Shown: positions 1-5,298 of the stretch, in pieces
Position numbering within the stretch: the first letter of the stretch is position 1
Layout of the letters: every line of letters begins with the position of its first letter
Assembly: GCA_964373675.1 (NCBI GenBank)
Contig: CAYJVO010000030.1
Location: 1-5,811, forward strand
DNA: 5,811 nt
Direction: 5' to 3'
From: CAYHXN01 sp964373675
GTDB taxonomy: Bacteria; Patescibacteriota; Minisyncoccia; UBA6257; WO2-44-18
Position numbers and translations under genes: made by a program
Notes under the pieces: model-generated
Databases searched by the model: none
What the model was told of the DNA's origin: nothing
What the model saw: only the letters and a program-made list of their open reading frames with translations

Positions 1-2
1 TT

Positions 3-80
3 GCGTTAGAACGCGGAGGTCATTTCGGTATCATTTTGTATTGGAATAGACTGCGAGTTGCAAAACTGATAGAAAGATGA
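3..80 (+). CDS. Possible C-terminal tail of an upstream gene (partial at left edge)
   Basis: This frame is open from the left edge to a TGA at 78-80. It encodes about 25 residues ending in HFGIILYWNRLRVAKLIER. The mix of hydrophobic and basic residues looks like a real protein C-terminus, and the 32-nt gap to the next start is typical of adjacent genes. No family can be recognised from so short a piece. The other two forward frames stop earlier, at positions 7-9 and 47-49. The open length alone is not significant, so this is a tentative call. Confidence 0.35.
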   Translation, partial: ALERGGHFGIILYWNRLRVAKLIER

Positions 81-86
81 TATCGT
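58..86 (+). promoter_or_regulatory. Candidate promoter for the GalT/HIT-like gene
   Basis: TTGCAA (58-63) lies 17 nt from TATCGT (81-86). Each box matches 4 of 6 sigma70 consensus positions. The -10 box is preceded by TGA (78-80), which makes an extended -10 (TGn). The predicted start is near 93, leaving a leader of about 20 nt that contains the GGAGGG ribosome binding site (104-109). The boxes are weak, and if 3-80 is a real gene the promoter would lie inside its tail. Confidence 0.35.
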
Positions 87-112
87 GAGCCCAGTTCATT
101 AACGGAGGGCAG

Positions 113-985
113 ATGTCTTCGGACAACCCAGTCGTTTTTTACAAGTGGCCCAATGGTTTGCGAAACGTTGCAGGTGGTACCAGAAATGAGATTAAGCTAG
201 ATCGTCCTTGGCAAATTCCGATTCAAGTTGATCCCAGCAGTTGTCCATTTTGCAATAAGCCACGGAACGATGTCGCGTTTTATGAAGATGGCGGAGGTTG
301 GAGGCTAATCAAAAATTCCTTCACTCCCTACCCTTTCCACCAGATGCTTATCCCCAAGCATTGTTGGGCAGTAGACAAACTGCGGTCGCTTGGCGGCAAG
401 GATGAATTGATTTGCGCGATGAAAATTTTGAAAACGCTTGCGGAAAGAGAAAGTAATCGTACGCTGTTTGTTAACGTCCACATCGGATGGCTAGCCGGCC
501 AGAATGTTTCGCACCTTCACTATCATCTTGTGCAATACAAATTTGACGACAATTCGACTTCGAGTGTTGGATTGGAATTTCAAAGCTTTTTCCGCGAGAA
601 TCCCCAACTGGTTATTTCCAAAAAGACCATTTGGGAATCTGATTTAACTATTGGTATTGGAGGAATGCGTGCGGCACAGGCAATCATTCTTCCTAATGGA
701 GAGAAGTTTCATTGGGGCATTTTCAGCGCAACGATGGGTTCAGCCTTGAGTTGGTTGGTAAACGAGTACAATGAAAAATTCAAAAGTAAGCAGGGGCTAC
801 CGCCCGATTTCAAGATCAGCCTGATGTTTCAGGGTGGCGAATTCAAGCACGGTATGTACATTCCCATCTTGAACCATTGGGGTTCCGCCGAAGAAATGGC
901 AATGTACGAAGATAGCTGCCCGATTACCCTTCCTTGGCCGCATGAACTGACGGCCAAATATCTGAAAAAGATTAGTATAAATTAA
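113..985 (+). CDS. GalT-like / HIT-superfamily nucleotidyltransferase or hydrolase
   Basis: This 290-residue protein belongs to the histidine-triad superfamily, closest in layout to galactose-1-phosphate uridylyltransferase (GalT). A Cys-x2-Cys pair (C44, C47; CPFC) matches the GalT zinc site. It is followed by the substrate-loop pattern N68-x3-P72-x3-H76 and then PKH (81-83). The histidine triad H134-L-H136-Y-H138 lies in NVSHLHYHLV, with H136 as the expected nucleophile. The second half (about 150-290) resembles the degenerate C-terminal HIT repeat of GalT and ends in a PWPHELTAKYL segment like the GalT PE..A..LR tail. Where GalT has HPHxQ, this protein has His (H138) at the Gln position, which favours hydrolase or phosphorylase chemistry over classical UMP transfer. 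Known family members act on nucleoside-5'-phosphate esters of sugars; the substrate here is unknown. The ATG start follows GGAGGG (104-109). The protein is shorter than typical GalT (about 350 residues). It is probably cytoplasmic, since no signal peptide or membrane segment is visible. Confidence 0.82.
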   Translation: MSSDNPVVFYKWPNGLRNVAGGTRNEIKLDRPWQIPIQVDPSSCPFCNKPRNDVAFYEDGGGWRLIKNSFTPYPFHQMLIPKHCWAVDKLRSLGGKDELICAMKILKTLAERESNRTLFVNVHIGWLAGQNVSHLHYHLVQYKFDDNSTSSVGLEFQSFFRENPQLVISKKTIWESDLTIGIGGMRAAQAIILPNGEKFHWGIFSATMGSALSWLVNEYNEKFKSKQGLPPDFKISLMFQGGEFKHGMYIPILNHWGSAEEMAMYEDSCPITLPWPHELTAKYLKKISIN

Positions 986-991
986 AAAAGG

Positions 992-1019
992 CCGCGCTTT
1001 GTAGCGCGGTTATTATTTT
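992..1019 (+). terminator. Intrinsic terminator of the GalT/HIT-like gene
   Basis: CCGCGCT (992-998) pairs with AGCGCGG (1003-1009) around a TTGT loop and is followed by the T-rich tract TTATTATTTT (1010-1019). It begins 7 nt after the TAA stop. A run of six A bases (984-989) on the other side gives a U tract on the minus strand as well, so the hairpin could act in both directions. Confidence 0.88.
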
Positions 1020-1025
1020 GTACAC

Positions 1026-1055
1026 AAAAAATGGCGCTACTCTTAGTAGCGCCAT
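1026..1055 (-). terminator. Intrinsic terminator of the IMPase-family gene
   Basis: A perfect 10-bp stem, ATGGCGCTAC (1031-1040) with GTAGCGCCAT (1046-1055), surrounds a 5-nt loop. It is flanked on the left by AAAAA (1026-1030). Read on the minus strand this is a GC-rich hairpin followed by TTTTT, starting 8 nt after the stop codon of the 1064-2014 gene. It sits face to face with the plus-strand terminator at 992-1019. Confidence 0.88.
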
Positions 1056-1063
1056 ATAGGCAA

Positions 1064-2014
1064 CTATTTCCAATTACTCATCACGGTATCTGGATCCATT
1101 ATGGCCCAACCTTCTTTTGGAAGAAGGCCAAACAACTTGCGTACCAGTTCCGGCTCGCCAGCGATGAAGCCGAGACGCGACCCCGAGGGCTTGTAACAAA
1201 ACGCGTCAAAGTCAAAAGTGTTTTCCTTCAAGGCAACGATGCCGCCGTCAGCGATTCGGAAGAATTGGAAGGTTTTCCCGGCTTCCAAAACCGCCCGGAA
1301 AGCCGGCACCCAGTCCCAAGCCTTCTGCGGAGTCTGAATTACCGCCTGAATCCGACCAGTAGCAACCTGCGCCAATCCCAAAATTCCGGAATTGCAGAGG
1401 CACACCACCCGGACATTGGACGCGACCTCCGGCAGGAATTTTGTAAACGAAGGATAGAGCACAGCATCAACTCCCATTGCGACCACACACTTCTTGGAAG
1501 GAGTGGGGCTGCCAATCCGCAGCTCACGAACCACTTGACCTTCCCATTCAGCAACTAGGGCCTTGCCGGGTTCAGAGGCAACAAGCATACCGCCGTTAAG
1601 AGCAGGGGCATACATCACGCCTCCGACAATCTCTCCGCACCGCATTACTCCACCCGCCACACACCAAGTGCCAAGATCAGAACCATAAGGCGCGGTTCCA
1701 TCTAAAGGATCAATGACAAATGCAAATTTCGCTTCCAGAATTCCCGATGGTCGATCTCGATGCAACAGATTTCCTACGCCGCCTTCTTCTTCGGACAAAA
1801 CAACGGCCTTGGGAAATCCTCTAGAAATCTCCTCGCTTATGATCTCTTGGGAAAGTTTATCGCCCTTGGTAATCCCAGAACGGTGACCTTCGCCCTCTTT
1901 TATTTCAAAAACCCGATCTAGTTTTTTGATCTGTTCCCCAGCACGAACGACAGAGTCAATGAGTAACCAAACCGCCTCTTCCTGGAAATCACGAAAGACA
2001 CTCCAAAGATTCAT
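1064..2014 (-). CDS. Inositol monophosphatase-family (Mg-dependent, Li-sensitive fold) phosphatase
   Basis: This 316-residue protein carries the signature of the IMPase/FBPase/CysQ/HisN superfamily. ITKGDKLSQEII (48-59) matches the N-terminal substrate and metal loop. LSEEEGG (73-79) provides the metal-binding glutamates. DPLDGT (102-107) is the diagnostic DPxDGT motif, with D102 and D105 as metal ligands. AWDWVPAFRAVLEAG (232-246) corresponds to the C-terminal WDxAAxxxxxxEAGG motif, with D234 as the third metal aspartate. Family members remove a phosphate from inositol phosphate, fructose-1,6-bisphosphate, histidinol phosphate or 3'-phosphoadenosine phosphates. The sequence does not decide between these. 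It is somewhat longer than SuhB-type enzymes (about 265 residues), with an extended tail after D234. The ATG start is preceded by GAGGAGG (2020-2026 on the complementary strand) and by a near-consensus promoter. It is transcribed alone and away from the kinase gene. It is soluble, with no signal peptide. Confidence 0.88.
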   Translation of the reverse strand: MNLWSVFRDFQEEAVWLLIDSVVRAGEQIKKLDRVFEIKEGEGHRSGITKGDKLSQEIISEEISRGFPKAVVLSEEEGGVGNLLHRDRPSGILEAKFAFVIDPLDGTAPYGSDLGTWCVAGGVMRCGEIVGGVMYAPALNGGMLVASEPGKALVAEWEGQVVRELRIGSPTPSKKCVVAMGVDAVLYPSFTKFLPEVASNVRVVCLCNSGILGLAQVATGRIQAVIQTPQKAWDWVPAFRAVLEAGKTFQFFRIADGGIVALKENTFDFDAFCYKPSGSRLGFIAGEPELVRKLFGLLPKEGWAIMDPDTVMSNWK

Positions 2015-2044
2015 GAGAGCCTCCTCTTTTGAAAAACTAGTCAG

Positions 2045-2073
2045 ATTTTAACACGAAGAAATTTTTTTGTCAA
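2045..2073 (-). promoter_or_regulatory. Near-consensus sigma70 promoter of the IMPase-family gene
   Basis: On the minus strand a perfect TTGACA (2073-2068) is followed after exactly 17 nt by TAAAAT (2050-2045), which is preceded by TGT and so is an extended -10. The predicted start is near 2038. The leader would be about 24 nt and contains GAGGAGG (2026-2020) ahead of the ATG at 2014. The spacer contains a six-base A run next to the -35. This is the best promoter in the window and suggests strong constitutive expression. Confidence 0.8.
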
Positions 2074-2075
2074 AG

Positions 2076-2104
2076 TTGAATATTGAGAGGATTCATTTTA
2101 TTAT
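2076..2104 (+). promoter_or_regulatory. Divergent promoter of the GHMP kinase gene
   Basis: TTGAAT (2076-2081) and TATTAT (2099-2104) are 17 nt apart, matching 4 of 6 and 5 of 6 consensus positions. Its -35 box begins 2 bp from the -35 box of the opposing promoter, so two RNA polymerases could hardly bind at once. Transcription should begin near 2111, leaving only about 6 nt before the ATG at 2117. No Shine-Dalgarno site lies before that ATG. Confidence 0.55.
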
Positions 2105-2116
2105 TTCAAGAAATCA

Positions 2117-3112
2117 ATGACATTCAAAAAAGTAACAGTTCGGACACCCGTTCGAATTACATTGACCGGCGGGAATGACCTTATTCCTTATGTGAAAAAA
2201 CATGGCGGAGATGCCTTTGGTGCGACGATAGACAAATATGTAACCGTGACGGTTTCTCAAAGAAGCGACAATCTGGTCAGCTTGAACTGTCCTACAGAGA
2301 AGGAAATCGTTAGCGATATTGCAGTCATCAAAAATCCTATTATTCGCCAGGCGTTTATTTCGCATCAAATAAAAGGAGGGTTGGATATTGTGTCAACCTC
2401 TGACATCCCTCCTGGCTCCGGTCTTGGTTCCTCGGGCGCATTTACCGTTGGATTATTGAATGCTTTATACGCTCTAGATAATATCCAAAAATCGCCAGGG
2501 GAATTAGCGGAGGAGGCTGCTGATTTGGAAATTAATAAATTAGGGGCGCCTATCGGAAAATGTGACCAATACATGGCCGCCTTTGGTGGTTTTTTGCATT
2601 TGGCTTTTGAACGAGACGGAAGCGTGAAAGTTAACCGCGTCGAAATTTCGGAATCTACCAAAAAACGTTTGGAAGAAGAGATGATCTTGGCTTACAGCGG
2701 CAGGCAAAGATCCGCAAGCGAAGTTTTAAATATTACCGCGAAGCGGTTTTTGGAATCCGAAGCAATTTTTGCCGAAATCAACACTTTTAGAAATTTAGGA
2801 AACAAAATGCGTGCGCTTTTAGCCAACAACAGAGTGGATGAATTTGCCCAAGGTTTAAAGAATTTACTCAATGCAAAAAAGAAGTGCTACATTAGTTGCA
2901 CCAACGAGGAGCTGGAAAAATTTATTGAAAAAGGTTATCAATCTGGCGCAGTTGGGGCTAAAATAATTGGCGCGGGTGGAGGGGGATTTGTGTATTTTTT
3001 TGTTCCAAAAGAAAAACAGCCGGAATTTAAAAGGGGCATAGTTTCTGTTGGCGGGACAGTATTTCCATATCGTTTTATCGATTTCGGTTCGCGGGTTGTT
3101 GAAAAGTTATAA
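2117..3112 (+). CDS. GHMP-superfamily sugar kinase, D-glycero-D-manno-heptose-7-phosphate kinase (HddA)-like
   Basis: The 331 residues show the full GHMP kinase layout. RTPVRITLTGGN (9-20) is the N-terminal substrate strand. GGDAFGATIDKYVTV (30-44) resembles the HddA GG..l..aIdkY segment. PPGSGLGSSGAFTVGLLNAL (98-117) contains the ATP-binding GLGSS loop and closely follows the HddA consensus. GKCDQYMAAFGG (147-158) carries the putative catalytic Asp (D150). YSGRQRSAS (193-201) matches the conserved YtG..R.A. segment. IGAGGGGFV (284-292) is the C-terminal GHMP motif. HddA phosphorylates C1 of D-glycero-D-manno-heptose 7-phosphate on the way to GDP-heptose, and related kinases act on other C1 sugars. 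The ATG at 2117 has no ribosome binding site, but it matches where the family begins and the predicted transcript starts only a few bases upstream. C149 replaces the usual Gln before the DQ pair. Family identity is secure; the exact substrate is inferred. Confidence 0.85.
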   Translation: MTFKKVTVRTPVRITLTGGNDLIPYVKKHGGDAFGATIDKYVTVTVSQRSDNLVSLNCPTEKEIVSDIAVIKNPIIRQAFISHQIKGGLDIVSTSDIPPGSGLGSSGAFTVGLLNALYALDNIQKSPGELAEEAADLEINKLGAPIGKCDQYMAAFGGFLHLAFERDGSVKVNRVEISESTKKRLEEEMILAYSGRQRSASEVLNITAKRFLESEAIFAEINTFRNLGNKMRALLANNRVDEFAQGLKNLLNAKKKCYISCTNEELEKFIEKGYQSGAVGAKIIGAGGGGFVYFFVPKEKQPEFKRGIVSVGGTVFPYRFIDFGSRVVEKL

Positions 3113-3126
3113 ATACGGAGTATAAT
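3099..3126 (+). promoter_or_regulatory. Promoter for the HAD gene, overlapping the kinase stop codon
   Basis: TTGAAA (3099-3104) lies 16 nt from a perfect TATAAT (3121-3126). The -35 box is inside the last codons of the GHMP kinase and the -10 lies just after its TAA (3110-3112). The predicted start is near 3133, giving a leader of about 29 nt with a strong ribosome binding site. Read-through from the kinase is also possible because no terminator separates the two genes. Confidence 0.7.
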
Positions 3127-3149
3127 CCCTTTTGGTACATTTAAGAACC

Positions 3150-3156
3150 GAGGAGG
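3150..3156 (+). promoter_or_regulatory. Strong ribosome binding site that fixes the HAD start
   Basis: GAGGAGG lies 5 nt before the ATG at 3162 and only 2 nt before the ATG at 3159. The spacing favours 3162. The in-frame TTG at 3132 lies upstream of this site and at about the predicted transcription start, so it is unlikely to be used. Confidence 0.8.
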
Positions 3157-3161
3157 AAATG

Positions 3162-3863
3162 ATGGGTAATATTCTGGGAGTCGCTTTTGATCTTGAAGGA
3201 AATCTGATTAATCTTGAAGCGGCGCATCACGGCGCCCACATTCTGGCCGCAGCCGAATACGGCGTATACCTTACCCTAGATGAATGTTTCGAAAGAATCC
3301 CGCATTTTATTGGCGGGCCCGATAAAAAGATTGCTGAAGAGATTACTGCGCTGGCTGCTAGAAAAGATATAAAAGTAGACGTTAATTTATTTCTGGATTG
3401 GGATAAACACTACTACGAAGCATTGTTAAGCAATATAAATATTCAACCACGTCCTGGTTGCGTTGATGCCATCGAGTCATTTAAAAACAATGGATTGAAG
3501 GTATCCATCGCTTCTAATACTCCGCGGGAACACGCATTAATGTTGCTTGGGAAAAGCGGTTTAATCAGCCACTTCGAAAAGGTTCACCTTATTTTTGCTG
3601 AAGATGTTAAAAATCCCAAACCTACTCCGGATGTGTGGGTAGAAGCGGCTCATTGTCTCGGCGTGGCCGCCTCCGAGTTGTTAGCTTTCGATGATTCCCC
3701 TCGGGGAATTATCGGAGCCTCATTAGCAGGAGCGACCTGTATCGGTATGCCTGTATATAATCGAGTGGATGCGGTCACTGCGCTTATCCAAGCAGGCGCA
3801 AAGAGGATTTTTATGGATTGGCGGGAGATTAATGTGCCCGCGTTAATTGAAAATTTGAAATGA
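3162..3863 (+). CDS. HAD-superfamily phosphatase (beta-phosphoglucomutase/phosphatase-like)
   Basis: This 233-residue protein has all four HAD motifs. Motif I is FDLEGNL (9-15), with nucleophile D10. Motif II is the serine of IASNT (S118). Motif III is the lysine of NPKPTPDVW (K153). Motif IV is FDDSPRGI (176-183), with D177 and D178 as metal ligands. The helical cap lies between motifs I and II (about 16-95), as in subclass I enzymes. The motif I residue two after the nucleophile is Glu (E12) instead of the usual Asp. Enolase-phosphatase MtnC naturally has DIEGTT, so activity need not be lost. KPTPDVW and the DSPRGI segment resemble sugar-phosphate phosphatases and phosphoglucomutases. Lying just downstream of a heptose-kinase-like gene, it may remove a phosphate from the kinase product, but this is inference from position. 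It does not look like GmhB (which has a DRDGT-type motif). The start at 3162 was chosen from GAGGAGG at 3150-3156. Confidence 0.85.
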   Translation: MGNILGVAFDLEGNLINLEAAHHGAHILAAAEYGVYLTLDECFERIPHFIGGPDKKIAEEITALAARKDIKVDVNLFLDWDKHYYEALLSNINIQPRPGCVDAIESFKNNGLKVSIASNTPREHALMLLGKSGLISHFEKVHLIFAEDVKNPKPTPDVWVEAAHCLGVAASELLAFDDSPRGIIGASLAGATCIGMPVYNRVDAVTALIQAGAKRIFMDWREINVPALIENLK

Positions 3864-3865
3864 GT

Positions 3866-3893
3866 AAAGTCCAAGTTTTACTTGGACTTTTTT
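3866..3893 (+). terminator. Intrinsic terminator after the HAD gene
   Basis: AAAGTCCAAGT (3866-3876) pairs perfectly over 11 bp with ACTTGGACTTT (3880-3890) around a TTT loop. A run of six T bases spans 3888-3893, so the U tract merges with the base of the stem. It starts 3 nt after the TGA stop and isolates the kinase/HAD unit from the dehydrogenase unit downstream. Confidence 0.9.
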
Positions 3894-3901
3894 ATTAAAA
3901 A

Positions 3902-3910
3902 TGGTAATAT
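3902..3910 (+). promoter_or_regulatory. Candidate extended -10 promoter for the SDR remnant / dehydrogenase unit
   Basis: TGGTAATAT (3902-3910) is an extended -10 (TGn plus TAATAT, 4 of 6). The only -35 candidate is the poor TTGGAC (3882-3887, 17-nt spacing), which lies inside the upstream terminator stem. The predicted start is about 3917, exactly at the ATG of the SDR remnant, so that transcript would be leaderless. Some promoter is needed here because a strong terminator sits immediately upstream. Confidence 0.45.
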
Positions 3911-3916
3911 TTGCTC

Positions 3917-4009
3917 ATGATTTTGAGCAACCGGATCGCGGTCATAACCGGTGGCAGCCGGGGGATTGGTTGTGTCATTACTGAAGTATTGGCTACAAAC
4001 AATCAATAA
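3917..4009 (+). pseudogene. N-terminal remnant of a short-chain dehydrogenase/reductase (SDR), 30 codons
   Basis: An ATG at 3917 opens a 30-codon frame ending at TAA (4007-4009). Residues 6-18 read RIAVITGGSRGIG, the beta1 strand and the TGxxxGIG dinucleotide-binding turn of classical SDR enzymes. The next residues look like helix A (VITEVLA), and the frame stops where strand beta2 should begin. A functional SDR needs about 250 residues, and neither the bases after the stop nor the other frames continue one, since the dehydrogenase gene starts 5 nt later. The likeliest reading is a truncated gene left by a deletion or cassette exchange. It may still be translated as a leader for the next gene, which has no ribosome binding site of its own. 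There is no Shine-Dalgarno site before its own ATG either. Confidence 0.72.
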
Positions 4010-4014
4010 AAAAC

Positions 4015-5298
4015 ATGGCCAACTCTTACAAAATTGCCACTGTTGGCTTGTGGCATTTGGGTGAAATCTATTCTGCCGGTTTAGCGGAATTGGGACATCG
4101 GGTGGTCGGAATCGATTCCGATGCTTCAGTGATTGCGAATTTTTCCAAAAACGTGCCGCCTCTTGCCGAGCCAAAGCTAGAGGAGCTTCTCAAATCCAAC
4201 CAAGCTGGCGGACGGTTGACCTATACGACCGATTTTAGCCGAGTCAAAGACTGCGACACTCTTTGGATTACTTTTGATACTCCGGTAGATGATAATGACG
4301 ATGTAGACCTTTCGGTGATTTATGACGCCGTTGAATTGGCCGTGCCCCATCTGCGTAGCGGTGTCTTGGTTGTATTGTCCAGCCAGTTGCCGATTGGCAA
4401 CTCCCTCCAAATAAAAGGGCTAATCGAGCGCAAACGGCCAGGCTTAAAATTCGATTACGCCTACATTCCAGAAAACTTGCGTTTGGGCGATGCGGTGCGT
4501 TGCTTTTTCGATCCGGAAAGAATCGTGGTCGGCGCCGACTCGCCAGCGGCTCTTGAGAAAGTAAAGAAGATTCTAGCGGGGTTGCCAGCCCAGATCTTGC
4601 CGATGTCCTCGGTTTCTGCCGAAATGACTAAGCATGCTCTGAACGCCTTTTTAGCCACCTCGCTTAGCTTCATTTATGATATTGCCGACGCCTGCGAAGC
4701 CGTCGGGGCAGACGTGGTGGAGATAACTAAAGCCCTGCGTTCCGATTCCCGTATCGGCGACAAGGCTTACCTAGATGCCAGTTTGGGTTTTTCCGGCGGC
4801 ACGCTGGGGCGGGATCTTAAAGCCCTTCTCTCTCTAGCTACGAATCACCAGATGATTTTGCCGGTAATCGAAAGTGTTTTGAAAAAAAATCAAACCAGAA
4901 AGAGTTTGGTGTTCAAGCGACTGAACAGCGAATTAGGAGGTTTGAAAAATAAAACGATTGCGATTTTCGGATTGACCTACAAAGCTGGCACTAGCACCTT
5001 GCGGCGATCTTTAGCGTTGGAGGTAGCGGCCGACTTGGAAAAATCTGGGGCCTCACTTCGTTTGCATGATCCTCAGGCGGATCGAAAAGACATTTTCAAA
5101 GATCCCTATCAAGCCGTCTTGGGCGCCCAAGCGATTGTAGCTATGACGTCCTGGCCGGAGTTTAAAAATTTAGATCTGACGAAATTGCGTAAGGGCATGC
5201 AAGATCCAGCGATCTTTTTTGACACGCGCAACCTTTTCTACGATAAAGAGAAGGAGGTGCGGGCAGCCGGTTTTAAATACTTGGGAATAGGGCGATGA
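4015..5298 (+). CDS. UDP-glucose/GDP-mannose dehydrogenase-like protein lacking the catalytic cysteine
   Basis: The 427 residues have the three-domain layout of nucleotide-sugar dehydrogenases. The N-terminal Rossmann domain carries GLWHLG (11-16, in place of GxGxxG) and VGID (31-34), with D34 for NAD ribose. A central helical region follows (about 205-300), and then a C-terminal UDP-binding domain beginning at KTIAIFGLTYKAGT (313-326). Conserved active-site residues include E153 (IPENLRLG), K206 and N210 (EMTKHALN) and D267. The catalytic loop normally read as GFGGSCFPKD is here GFSGGTLGRD (258-267), so the nucleophilic Cys is T263 and the following Lys is R266. The STVPxGT loop is SQLPIGN, with Gln (Q124) at the catalytic Thr position. 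The four-electron oxidation to a uronic acid depends on that Cys, so this protein is likely to do a different reaction or to bind without full catalysis. The ATG has no ribosome binding site but lies 5 nt after the stop of the SDR remnant. The stop overlaps the next gene. Confidence 0.85.
   Translation: MANSYKIATVGLWHLGEIYSAGLAELGHRVVGIDSDASVIANFSKNVPPLAEPKLEELLKSNQAGGRLTYTTDFSRVKDCDTLWITFDTPVDDNDDVDLSVIYDAVELAVPHLRSGVLVVLSSQLPIGNSLQIKGLIERKRPGLKFDYAYIPENLRLGDAVRCFFDPERIVVGADSPAALEKVKKILAGLPAQILPMSSVSAEMTKHALNAFLATSLSFIYDIADACEAVGADVVEITKALRSDSRIGDKAYLDASLGFSGGTLGRDLKALLSLATNHQMILPVIESVLKKNQTRKSLVFKRLNSELGGLKNKTIAIFGLTYKAGTSTLRRSLALEVAADLEKSGASLRLHDPQADRKDIFKDPYQAVLGAQAIVAMTSWPEFKNLDLTKLRKGMQDPAIFFDTRNLFYDKEKEVRAAGFKYLGIGR

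Noticed and set aside
1031..1558. Long plus-strand open frame of about 175 codons
   Set aside because: Its ATG lies inside the terminator hairpin and it runs antisense through the conserved IMPase-family gene. The protein shows no recognisable motif, and the opposite strand carries DPLDGT and the other family motifs.
3132..3161. TTG codon as an earlier start for the HAD gene
   Set aside because: It lies at about the predicted transcription start, upstream of the strong GAGGAGG site. The extra ten residues are not HAD-like, and the hydrophobic strand before motif I begins only after 3162.
3917..4014. Frameshifted complete SDR gene
   Set aside because: No SDR continuation (beta2 acidic residue, NNAG, YxxxK) appears in any frame after 4009. 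The dehydrogenase-like gene occupies the sequence immediately after the stub.
3650..4410. Minus-strand open frames opposite the HAD tail and dehydrogenase start
   Set aside because: They are short, cross the strong terminator region or lie fully antisense to conserved genes, and have no motifs.
4461..4673. Minus-strand frame of about 70 codons within the dehydrogenase
   Set aside because: It is antisense to the conserved PENLRLG and KHALN region and has no family resemblance.
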